DNA from: an uncultured Clostridia bacterium
GTDB lineage: Bacteria; Bacillota; Clostridia; Christensenellales; Borkfalkiaceae
Assembly: GCA_937912025.1 (NCBI GenBank)
Contig: CALDOZ010000034.1
Span: 1 to 20,469, forward strand
DNA: 20,469 nucleotides
Direction of reading: 5' to 3'
In this document: piece by piece, positions 14,936 through 20,469 of the stretch
Layout of the letters: every line of letters begins with the position of its first letter
Numbering within the stretch: the stretch's first letter is position 1
Translations under genes and position numbers: made by a program
Notes under the pieces: generated by a model
What the model was told of the DNA's origin: nothing
The model's database searches: none
The model's input: only the letters and a program-made list of their open reading frames with translations

Positions 14936-16471
14936 TTAAATTAAGTCTTTAATAGCGTTTTCAACCTTATCGTAACGCGGAGCGTTTAACTGTTCAAGTA
15001 AACATTCAAACGGGTCTAACTTGTTACTTAACACCATTTTCATAACAACAGGACTAAAACCGCTAACTAACGCAACGCCCATTTTATTTTCTTTAAGTGG
15101 AATAGTGTTAGTCCTACTATAAATATTCCAAAATATAAGTCTTGGAAGTTTATAACCGTATTCTTTATATTTTAAAGCAATTTCGTCAAATAATTTTAAA
15201 CCTTCGTCACCATTCGTGTAATCAAAACTCGTAGCGCAATCAAATTCCATATCAGACAATATAAGCACGTTTGATGGTAAATCTTCTTGCTTCATATTAC
15301 CCTTAACTGCCGACGCTAAAATTAAATCAAACACCGCTTCAATATTGGTATTTGCAACTTCATCGTAACTTAAAGCAATACGGATTTTATCTCTTAACGT
15401 TTTACCCTTTGATAAATCTACAAGTTGTGGATTTTCACTAAACGTAATATATTTATCTTTAAATACGCCCGAACATCTTTCAGCAAAATAAATTGCTAAC
15501 GCGTTAGCAACGGCAAGACAAGTAACCATTGACTTACCAACGTGCGCGCACATGCTACCAGAACCGTCCGCCACGCAAATAGTAGAAGAATTACCTTCAA
15601 CGTAATTAGGCAACGCCTTCCAAAGTTCTTCAAGAGTAACGTCTTTTTTAGATAACACTTTAAATTCAGGAGCGTATTTATAAACTATATCGTGTGGGAA
15701 TAAAACCCCTGCGTTTATAGTCGTTTCGCCCTTTTCAAGACTTGCTAAATAAGCGCGTCTTCTATCTTCGTCGTTTCTAATAAATACGCCGTTATAAATC
15801 AAATTAGCCCTTGACGGAACGGCCTCGTACTTAATTTCGTCCCATTTACCCGCGCTCATTTTTACTTCTACAACGTCAAGATATGCGCGAAGCGTTGATA
15901 ATAATTTACGATATTCACGCTCCGTTAAGCCAAGTTCTTTTACTAAAATTTTAGCGTACGACTTAGCAACGCTTGACGTTGCGTTAATAGACGGCAACCA
16001 TTTTGCAAGCAAACTAACCGACTTATTATCTTCCATATTTTGAACGTCGCTATCAAGTTGAGTTTTTATTAGAGCGCAAACGTCTAATTTTAATTCAGTG
16101 TCAAGAAGTGGCAATAAATTATCCCATCTTGTATACTCAGGAACTAACGGAAGAAGTTTTAAAGCAATTTCCGGCTCGTTTTCGGCAAGATATTGAAGTA
16201 ATATTCTAAAAAGCCTACGTTCGCCAAGACCACCGCGAACGTCGCCTGCAAAAAACATCCATTTAATAGCAAGCATTTTATCTTCAAAAAACGCTTTATT
16301 AAATTTTTTTGCTATACTTTTTGGTAAAACGTTACGAAAAGACGACACGTTAAAATTCATATCAAGTAAATCTTTACCCGTGGTGCGATAACCTATCGCG
16401 CCGTTTTCAGTAACGGATACGTTAAACTCTTCGTCTAAAACACTATTCAAGTTATTTATAAATTTTTTCAT
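14936..16471 (-). CDS. DUF2828-type protein: helical N-terminal domain plus vWA domain, Ro60/TROVE-like architecture
   Basis: I start this 511-residue protein at ATG 16471, behind AAAAGGAGG with a 6-nt gap; the frame stays open to 16531 without a ribosome site. Residues 20-290 are alpha-helical, with NGAIGYRTTGKDLLD and WMFFAGDVRGGLGERRLFR matching DUF2828 from memory. Residues 296-511 form a von Willebrand A domain with an intact MIDAS site: D302-G-S304-G-S306, a threonine near 375 and D407 in LSDMEFD. Helical repeats followed by a vWA domain is the layout of Ro60/TROVE proteins, which bind Y RNAs and misfolded RNAs. No signal peptide or membrane segment is present, so it is cytosolic. Two tRNA-like RNA genes lie just upstream on the same strand, and the 5' leader is complementary to both. 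RNA binding is inferred, not shown. Confidence 0.8.
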   Translation of the reverse strand: MKKFINNLNSVLDEEFNVSVTENGAIGYRTTGKDLLDMNFNVSSFRNVLPKSIAKKFNKAFFEDKMLAIKWMFFAGDVRGGLGERRLFRILLQYLAENEPEIALKLLPLVPEYTRWDNLLPLLDTELKLDVCALIKTQLDSDVQNMEDNKSVSLLAKWLPSINATSSVAKSYAKILVKELGLTEREYRKLLSTLRAYLDVVEVKMSAGKWDEIKYEAVPSRANLIYNGVFIRNDEDRRRAYLASLEKGETTINAGVLFPHDIVYKYAPEFKVLSKKDVTLEELWKALPNYVEGNSSTICVADGSGSMCAHVGKSMVTCLAVANALAIYFAERCSGVFKDKYITFSENPQLVDLSKGKTLRDKIRIALSYDEVANTNIEAVFDLILASAVKGNMKQEDLPSNVLILSDMEFDCATSFDYTNGDEGLKLFDEIALKYKEYGYKLPRLIFWNIYSRTNTIPLKENKMGVALVSGFSPVVMKMVLSNKLDPFECLLEQLNAPRYDKVENAIKDLI

Positions 16472-16499
16472 AACGTTCCTCCTTTTAATAAATTTGTAG

Positions 16500-16510
16500 T
16501 TAAACTGCAA
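16500..16510 (-). promoter_or_regulatory. Leader segment complementary to both tRNA-like RNAs
   Basis: The mRNA leader reads TTGCAGTTTAA here, 17 nt upstream of the AGGAGG at 16483-16478. It is the exact reverse complement of TTAAACTGCAA, which is invariant in both upstream RNAs (16622-16612 and 16747-16737 on the minus strand). Pairing could occur in trans, or in cis within a common precursor. A small hairpin, CGGCAA/TTGCCG (16526-16542), lies between the RNAs and this segment. Confidence 0.6.
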
Positions 16511-16525
16511 AACGCATTTAAGTAA

Positions 16526-16542
16526 CGGCAATTTATTTGCCG
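16526..16542 (-). other. Hairpin between RNA 1 and the DUF2828 gene leader
   Basis: CGGCAA and TTGCCG form a 6-bp stem around a 5-nt ATAAA loop. No T run follows, so it is more likely a processing boundary or 3' stability element than a terminator. The DUF2828 mRNA may therefore be joined to the RNA precursor. Confidence 0.5.
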
Positions 16543-16557
16543 ATGTAGTTCAAAAGT

Positions 16558-16677
16558 TGGGAGTGGCTGGATTTGAACCAGCGACCTCGGCTTTAGCTAA
16601 GCAATATAAAGTTGCAGTTTAAGATTTTTACAAACCTCGATTAAAAAACGCGCTCTACCGAACTGAGCTACACTCCC
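16558..16677 (-). ncRNA. tRNA-like RNA 1 with enlarged anticodon arm (candidate Y-RNA-like RNA)
   Basis: This 120-nt RNA has a perfect acceptor stem GGGAGTG/CACTCCC plus discriminator A, D-arm GCTC-AGTTCGGTA-GAGC with the invariant GG, and T-arm GCTGG-TTCAAAT-CCAGC. Between D and T arms lie 69 nt instead of about 23. CGTTT (16650-16646) can pair with AAAGCCG (16594-16588) leaving one bulged C. Inside are a hairpin AGGTTT-GTAA-AAATCT (16637-16622) and TTAAACTGCAA. No anticodon stem of normal geometry can be drawn. CCA is not encoded, unlike the two ordinary tRNAs of this window. RNase P and RNase Z or exonuclease trimming, then CCA addition, would be expected. It is 5 nt downstream of RNA 2 and 86 nt upstream of the DUF2828 start codon. 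Alternative: a tRNA with an unknown mini-intron. Confidence 0.75.
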
Positions 16678-16682
16678 AAATT

Positions 16683-16800
16683 TCGGGGCGGTAGGACTCG
16701 AACCTACAACCTCGGCATTCCAATTGCTAAATAAAATTGCAGTTTAAGACTTTGCCAAGTCTCGATTATATACGCGCTCTACCATTTGAGCCACGCCCCG
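16683..16800 (-). ncRNA. tRNA-like RNA 2 with enlarged anticodon arm (candidate Y-RNA-like RNA)
   Basis: This 118-nt homologue of RNA 1 has acceptor CGGGGCG/CGCCCCG plus A, D-arm GCTC-AAATGGTA-GAGC, and T-arm GTAGG-TTCGAGT-CCTAC with a canonical T-loop. The C1-G72 pair is a hallmark of bacterial tRNA-Pro, and TGG triplets occur in the insert, so origin from tRNA-Pro is possible. The insert aligns with RNA 1 nearly without gaps: TAATCGAG, a hairpin AGACT-TGGCAA-AGTCT (16762-16747), invariant TTAAACTGCAA (16747-16737) and GCCGAGGT. CGTAT (16774-16770) pairs with ATGCCG (16718-16713) with one bulged C, as in RNA 1. CCA is not encoded. Confidence 0.75.
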
Positions 16801-16855
16801 ATATATTAAGTTTTAATTATTAAGTCAAAAAATATTACTAAACGTAAAATTGTTG
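16801..16855 (-). promoter_or_regulatory. AT-rich region that should hold the promoter of the tRNA-like RNAs
   Basis: TTGACT (16828-16823, minus strand) is a good -35, but the -10-like TATAT at the right distance abuts base 1 of RNA 2, which would start transcription inside the acceptor stem. A less perfect -10 (TAATAT) lies further upstream near 16833. Either the true promoter is non-consensus, or the RNAs are cut from a transcript that reads through from metA. Confidence 0.3.
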
Positions 16856-16886
16856 GTTGCTTTTACAACATATGCAAAAGCAACCA
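16856..16886 (-). terminator. Hairpin after metA
   Basis: A 10-bp perfect stem, GGTTGCTTTT with AAAAGCAACC, lies 12 bp after the metA stop with an 11-nt loop. The minus-strand tail AACAATTTTA is a poor T run, so readthrough into the tRNA-like RNAs is possible. Confidence 0.6.
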
Positions 16887-16897
16887 AACCTATTACT

Positions 16898-17821
16898 TTA
16901 ATTTTTAGATACTTCAGAAACGTCGTACGGCGTGCTTTGATATACGAAATAGTTAAGCCAATTTGAAAATAGCAAATTAGCGTGCGCGCGCCAAGTAACC
17001 ATAGGTTGCTTTGACGGATCGTCGTTAGGGAAATAATTGTAAGGTATTTTAATAGGTTTACCTTGCGAAACGTCCCTTTCATATTCATTCTTTAACGTAT
17101 CGAAATCGTATTCAGAATGACCTGTTATAAAAATTTGTCTACCGTTTTTAGACGCCATCGCGTAAACTCCCGTCTCGTCAGACGACGCTAAAATTTTAAG
17201 TTCTTTAACTTTTTCTATATCTTCTCTAAGCACGGTAGTGTGGCGAGATTGAGGAACGTTAAACACGTCGTCAAAACCACGGAATAAAATAGAGCCTTTA
17301 TACTCAACCTTGTGCGGAAATACTCCAAACACTTTTTCTGGTACGGAATATTTTTTAATGCCAAAATGATAATAAAGCCCCGCTTGAGCGCCCCAACAAA
17401 TATGAAAAGTACTATGAACGTGTGATTTTGACCATTCCATAATTTGACATAATTCTTGCCAATAATCAACTTCTTCAAACTCCATAAGTTCAACGGGAGC
17501 GCCGGTAATAATCATACCGTCGAAATAATCGCTTTTAACTTCGTTAAACGTTTTGTAAAAAGCGAGTAAATGCTCTTCCGACACGTTTTTAGATTGATGA
17601 GTTGACGTTCTAATTAAAGTTGGCTCTACTTGAAGCGGAGTATTACCAAGAAGCCTTGCAAGTTGCGTTTCCGTTTCAATTTTTTTAGGCATTAAATTGA
17701 GTATTAAAATTTTAAGAGGTCTAATATCTTGCGTAACTGCCCTTGTTTCAGTCATTACGAAAATATTTTCGCTTTCTAAAACTTTAGCGGCAGGCAAGTT
17801 ATTTGGTATTTTAATAGGCAT
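16898..17821 (-). CDS. metA: Homoserine O-acetyltransferase (MetA family)
   Basis: MetA activates homoserine for methionine synthesis. The 307-residue protein is standard for the family: catalytic cysteine C142 in HICWGAQAGLYYHFG, and H235 and E237 in FITGHSEYD. Residue 111 is glutamate (TGAPVELMEF); in this family E111 goes with acetyl-CoA use and glycine with succinyl-CoA, so the product should be O-acetylhomoserine. AAAGGTG lies before ATG 17821. It follows metY by 37 bp on the same strand, and MetY uses exactly that product with sulfide, so the two make one pathway unit. Confidence 0.96.
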   Translation of the reverse strand: MPIKIPNNLPAAKVLESENIFVMTETRAVTQDIRPLKILILNLMPKKIETETQLARLLGNTPLQVEPTLIRTSTHQSKNVSEEHLLAFYKTFNEVKSDYFDGMIITGAPVELMEFEEVDYWQELCQIMEWSKSHVHSTFHICWGAQAGLYYHFGIKKYSVPEKVFGVFPHKVEYKGSILFRGFDDVFNVPQSRHTTVLREDIEKVKELKILASSDETGVYAMASKNGRQIFITGHSEYDFDTLKNEYERDVSQGKPIKIPYNYFPNDDPSKQPMVTWRAHANLLFSNWLNYFVYQSTPYDVSEVSKN

Positions 17822-17858
17822 ATTTTCACCTTTATTTTTTTAATTATTTAATTATAAA

Positions 17859-19151
17859 TTAATCTATCATTGCAAGCGCTTGCTCGATATCTGCAATTAA
17901 ATCTTTATAATGCTCGATACCGCAAGATAAACGAATAAGATCGCCCGGTATGCCGGCAGCAATAAGTTCTTTTTCATTCATTTGACGATGAGTTGCGTTT
18001 GCTGGGTGTAAACAACACGAACGAGCGTCTGCAACGTGAGTTTCAATAGCGATGAGTTTAAGCGCTTTCATAAACTTTTCGGCGGCGCTTCTGCCACCCT
18101 TAACGCCAAAACTTACAACACCGCAAGTTCCGTTAGGCATATATTTTTGAGCAAGGTCGTAATACTTATTACCTTTAAGGTCAGGATAGTTTACCCAAGC
18201 AATTTTATCGTGAGATTGCAAATACTCTGCAACTTTTAAACCGTTAAGACAATGACGTTCCATTCTAACGTGTAAACTTTCAAGCCCAAGGTTAATATAG
18301 TATGCGCTTTGTGGAGATTGAGTACAACCAAAATCTCTCATAAGTTGAGCGGTTGCCTTAGTGATAAACGCGCCTTCTTTTCCAAATTTAGTTGCGTAAG
18401 TAATACCGTGATAACTTTCGTCAGGCGTACAAAGACCTGGGAATTTATCGGCGTATTTCATCCAATCAAATTTACCGCCGTCAACGATACAACCACCTAC
18501 TGTTGAGCCGTGACCGTCAATATATTTAGTCGTTGAATGAGTTACTATATCAGCGCCCCACTCGATAGGACGGCAATTTACCGGAGTTGCAAAAGTATTA
18601 TCGATAATAAGCGGAACACCGTTTTCGTGAGCGACTTTAGCAAATTTTTCAATATCTAAAACTGTAAGAGCAGGATTAGCAACCGTTTCGCCAAACACAG
18701 CCTTAGTGTTAGGTTTAAACGCAGCGCGAAGTTCGTCTTCTGTACAATCAGGGTCAATAAAAGTAAAGTCAATACCCATCTTTTTCATTGTAACTGAGAA
18801 CAAGTTAAAAGTTCCACCGTAAATACTTGTTGAACTAATAACGTGATCGCCTACGTTAGCAACGTTGAATATAGAGAAAAAGTTTGCCGCTTGACCAGAA
18901 GAAGTAAGCATCGCTGCAGTACCGCCTTCAAGTTCGCAAATTTTATTTGCAACCATATCACAAGTTGGGTTTTGAAGTCTTGAATAAAAATAACCGCTTG
19001 CTTCTAAGTCGAAAAGTTTACCCATATCTTCGCTTGTATTATATTTAAAAGTAGTGCTTTGAATAATAGGAATTTGACGTGGCTCGCCGTTACCCGGGGT
19101 ATAACCACCTTGAACGCAAGTCGTTTCGATTTCACGTTTAATTGATGCCAT
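17859..19151 (-). CDS. metY: O-acetylhomoserine sulfhydrylase
   Basis: MetY makes homocysteine from O-acetylhomoserine and sulfide with pyridoxal phosphate. The 430-residue length is that of MetY rather than the shorter MetB/MetC (about 380-395). The fold-type I Cys/Met enzyme signature DIVTHSTTKYIDGHG carries the Schiff-base lysine K209, D184 in LIIDNTFATP contacts the cofactor nitrogen, and SSGQAA and YSRLQNPT are cofactor and neighbouring-subunit loops. AAGGAG sits before ATG 19151. Its 44-nt leader is too short for a SAM riboswitch but contains a hairpin flush against the ribosome site. Confidence 0.95.
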   Translation of the reverse strand: MASIKREIETTCVQGGYTPGNGEPRQIPIIQSTTFKYNTSEDMGKLFDLEASGYFYSRLQNPTCDMVANKICELEGGTAAMLTSSGQAANFFSIFNVANVGDHVISSTSIYGGTFNLFSVTMKKMGIDFTFIDPDCTEDELRAAFKPNTKAVFGETVANPALTVLDIEKFAKVAHENGVPLIIDNTFATPVNCRPIEWGADIVTHSTTKYIDGHGSTVGGCIVDGGKFDWMKYADKFPGLCTPDESYHGITYATKFGKEGAFITKATAQLMRDFGCTQSPQSAYYINLGLESLHVRMERHCLNGLKVAEYLQSHDKIAWVNYPDLKGNKYYDLAQKYMPNGTCGVVSFGVKGGRSAAEKFMKALKLIAIETHVADARSCCLHPANATHRQMNEKELIAAGIPGDLIRLSCGIEHYKDLIADIEQALAMID

Positions 19152-19163
19152 AATTTTCTCCTT

Positions 19164-19181
19164 ACGTCTATTTATAGACGT
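19164..19181 (-). promoter_or_regulatory. Leader hairpin abutting the metY ribosome binding site
   Basis: ACGTCTA and TAGACGT form a perfect 7-bp stem with a 4-nt loop, ending at the base just before AAGGAG (19163-19158). It may protect the mRNA 5' end or tune initiation, or act as a DNA operator since it is a palindrome of 18 bp. Confidence 0.5.
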
Positions 19182-19201
19182 TATAACTTAATTATTTATT
19201 T

Positions 19202-19231
19202 AGTATATCACACTACACTCCACTTTAACAA
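19202..19231 (-). promoter_or_regulatory. Promoter of metY-metA
   Basis: On the minus strand, TTGTTA (19231-19226) and TATACT (19207-19202) with a TG just upstream of the -10 are separated by 18 bp. The spacer contains a GTG-rich repeat (GTGGAGTGTAGTGTG), a possible activator or repressor site. Confidence 0.65.
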
Positions 19232-19306
19232 GTATTTTTTATAATTTGTATAAATTTCATTAAAAATGTAACGTTTCAATGCCCTACTCTCTTAATTTTG
19301 AGTAAA

Positions 19307-19343
19307 GAAAAACACGCTTTAACGTCAGTTTTAAGCGTGTTTT
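19307..19343 (-). terminator. Terminator after the SPFH/RHH pair
   Basis: On the minus strand AAAACACGCTT pairs with AAGCGTGTTTT over 11 bp and is followed by TTTC. It lies just after the small RHH gene and upstream of the metY promoter. Confidence 0.8.
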
Positions 19344-19351
19344 AAGTTTAG

Positions 19352-19549
19352 TTAAACGTCAAGTTCAATTGGCTTATCTATATCTTCACCAACGTATTTA
19401 CCATTTTTTTTGCGTTGCTTAACACACTCTGAAAGTAAATACTCAATTTGACCGTTAATAGAGCGAAAATCGTCTTCCGCCCAACTTGCTATGGCGTTAT
19501 ACAGTTTTTCATTTACTCTAAGTGGAATTTGTTTTTTATTATCACTCAT
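19352..19549 (-). CDS. Small Arc-type ribbon-helix-helix protein
   Basis: The 65-residue protein reads as a ribbon-helix-helix DNA-binding domain: a beta strand KQIPLRVNEKLYNAI, a first helix through ASWAEDDFRSINGQIEYLLSECV with the family's SINGQIEYLL segment, then a charged tail ending ELDV. AGGAAG lies in the end of the upstream gene, and its ATG overlaps the SPFH stop codon by one base (TAATG), so the two are translationally coupled. Arc-like proteins often follow SPFH genes in clostridia; whether it represses its own operon or acts otherwise is unknown. Confidence 0.85.
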   Translation of the reverse strand: MSDNKKQIPLRVNEKLYNAIASWAEDDFRSINGQIEYLLSECVKQRKKNGKYVGEDIDKPIELDV

Positions 19550-20463
19550 TAATATAAACTTCCTGAATTTACTATAGGTTGAGCGTCTTTGTTACCACAA
19601 AGAACAACTAAAAGATTTGATACCATAGCCGCTTTTCTTTCTTCGTCAAGCTCAACGGTCTTGTTTTTACTAAGTCTTTCAAGCGCCATTTCAACCATAC
19701 CAACAGCGCCGTCAACTATCATTTTTCTAGCATCGATTATTGCAGACGCTTGTTGACGTTGTAACATTACCGCCGCAATTTCAGTTGCGTAAGCAAGATA
19801 AGTTATTCTCGCTTCAACTATTTCAATACCTGCAATTGCTACCCTTGCTTGAATTTCGTCGCGAATTCTACCTGCAACTATTTCACTTGAACCGCGCAAA
19901 CTACCATCGTCAGCCACACCGTCACCCGTCGTATCTACGTTAGGAGCAACGTCGTAAGGATATAAACGAACGATATTTCTAAGCGCGCTATCACATTGAA
20001 GGGATAAATATTCTTTATAGTTATCTACGTTAAATACCGCTTTTGCTGTATCAACTATTTTCCAAGTAACCGCAATACCTATCTCAATCGGATTACCAAG
20101 ACAATCGTTAATTTTTTGACGGTTATTATTAAGCGTCATAATTTTAAGCGAAAGTTTTTTATTTGCTAACTCTAAACTATCAATAGTAGTTCCGTTTGCC
20201 CCAACAACGGGAATACCCGCCGTTTTTACGTCGCCACTTTGGTTAAGTTTTGTTTTAGCGGCAGGGTTTACCGCCGAGCAGAACGGGTTAACAAAATAAA
20301 ATCCGTCACCTTTTATAGTTCCAACGTATTTACCAAAAAGAGTAAGAACAAGCGCTTCTTGTGGATTTAAAACTTTTAAGCCAGGCGCAACAATCCAACC
20401 TATGCAAACGTAAATAAGCGAAACGATAAAATACCATGGGGGATTTGAACCGTCTTCATCCAT
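19549..20463 (-). CDS. SPFH (band 7/stomatin-like) membrane protein, start uncertain
   Basis: The 304-residue reading has a membrane segment at about 11-28 (WYFIVSLIYVCIGWIVA), then an SPFH domain from residue 33: NPQEALVLTLFGKYVGTIKGDGFYFVNPF is the typical opening strand pair, followed by VTWKIVDTAKAVFNVDNYKEYLSLQCDSALRNIVRLYPYD and GIEIVEARITYLAYATEIAAVMLQRQQASAIIDARKMIVDGAVGMVEMALE, the helical oligomerisation region. SPFH proteins form cage- or ring-like membrane assemblies. ATG 20463 is six bases from the window edge, the frame remains open there, and only six upstream bases are visible, so the true start may lie outside. It is coupled to the downstream RHH gene by a TAATG overlap. Confidence 0.88.
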   Translation of the reverse strand: MDEDGSNPPWYFIVSLIYVCIGWIVAPGLKVLNPQEALVLTLFGKYVGTIKGDGFYFVNPFCSAVNPAAKTKLNQSGDVKTAGIPVVGANGTTIDSLELANKKLSLKIMTLNNNRQKINDCLGNPIEIGIAVTWKIVDTAKAVFNVDNYKEYLSLQCDSALRNIVRLYPYDVAPNVDTTGDGVADDGSLRGSSEIVAGRIRDEIQARVAIAGIEIVEARITYLAYATEIAAVMLQRQQASAIIDARKMIVDGAVGMVEMALERLSKNKTVELDEERKAAMVSNLLVVLCGNKDAQPIVNSGSLY

Positions 20464-20469
20464 TTGAAT

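Noticed and set aside
16472..16531. Longer start for the DUF2828 protein at 16531
   Set aside because: The extra 20 residues have no family match and cover the leader hairpin and antisense segment; AAAAGGAGG directly precedes ATG 16471.
16558..16800. Group I introns in the two tRNA-like genes
   Set aside because: About 45 extra nucleotides cannot hold a group I core, and the conserved P, Q, R and S segments are absent.
16825..17088. 87-codon leftward frame across the metA 3' end
   Set aside because: It overlaps metA in another frame, has no ribosome site and no recognisable product.
19152..19300. SAM riboswitch upstream of metY
   Set aside because: The predicted leader is about 44 nt and none of the conserved SAM-I junction segments are visible further upstream.

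Overview
The window is AT-rich DNA packed with short-spaced genes, strong Shine-Dalgarno sites and many intrinsic terminators. The gene content (YloU/FakA-type DhaL pair, zinc-ribbon L28, MetA plus MetY, single-operon arginine pathway with bifunctional ArgJ) suggests a low-GC Gram-positive bacterium, most likely a clostridial lineage; I cannot name the genus.

Layout. Bases 1-1250 look accessory: two exact 55-bp copies of a hairpin-rich sequence, a small orphan gene, a truncated leftward SLOG-like gene fragment and an XRE-type regulator separated by a control region with two palindromes. Bases 1380-9400 hold a complete arginine operon, argG-argH-argC-argJ-argB-argD-argF, driven by a perfect consensus promoter and closed by a bidirectional terminator. 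ArgJ recycles the acetyl group, so the set runs from glutamate to arginine apart from carbamoyl phosphate supply. Next come leftward tRNA-Val and tRNA-Gly genes and a leftward yloU-fakA-recG block. Divergent from it, rpmB and hpt run rightward.

From 14936 to the end everything is leftward: an SPFH protein with a ribbon-helix-helix partner (right edge), metY-metA for the acetylhomoserine route to homocysteine, two tandem tRNA-like RNA genes, and a HEAT-like/vWA protein of the DUF2828 type, a relative of Ro60/TROVE proteins in architecture.

Most notable system: the two RNAs (16683-16800 and 16558-16677) have intact acceptor, D and T arms, but the anticodon arm is replaced by a homologous insertion of about 45 nt with a covarying hairpin and an invariant TTAAACTGCAA. 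They lack the encoded CCA present in the two ordinary tRNAs here. They sit directly upstream of the DUF2828/vWA gene, whose leader carries the exact 11-nt complement of that invariant segment. This parallels bacterial Ro60 with tRNA-mimicking Y RNAs and looks like a Y-RNA-like ribonucleoprotein locus with possible RNA-based autoregulation. The assignment is inference; splicing of true tRNAs by an unknown mini-intron is the main alternative.
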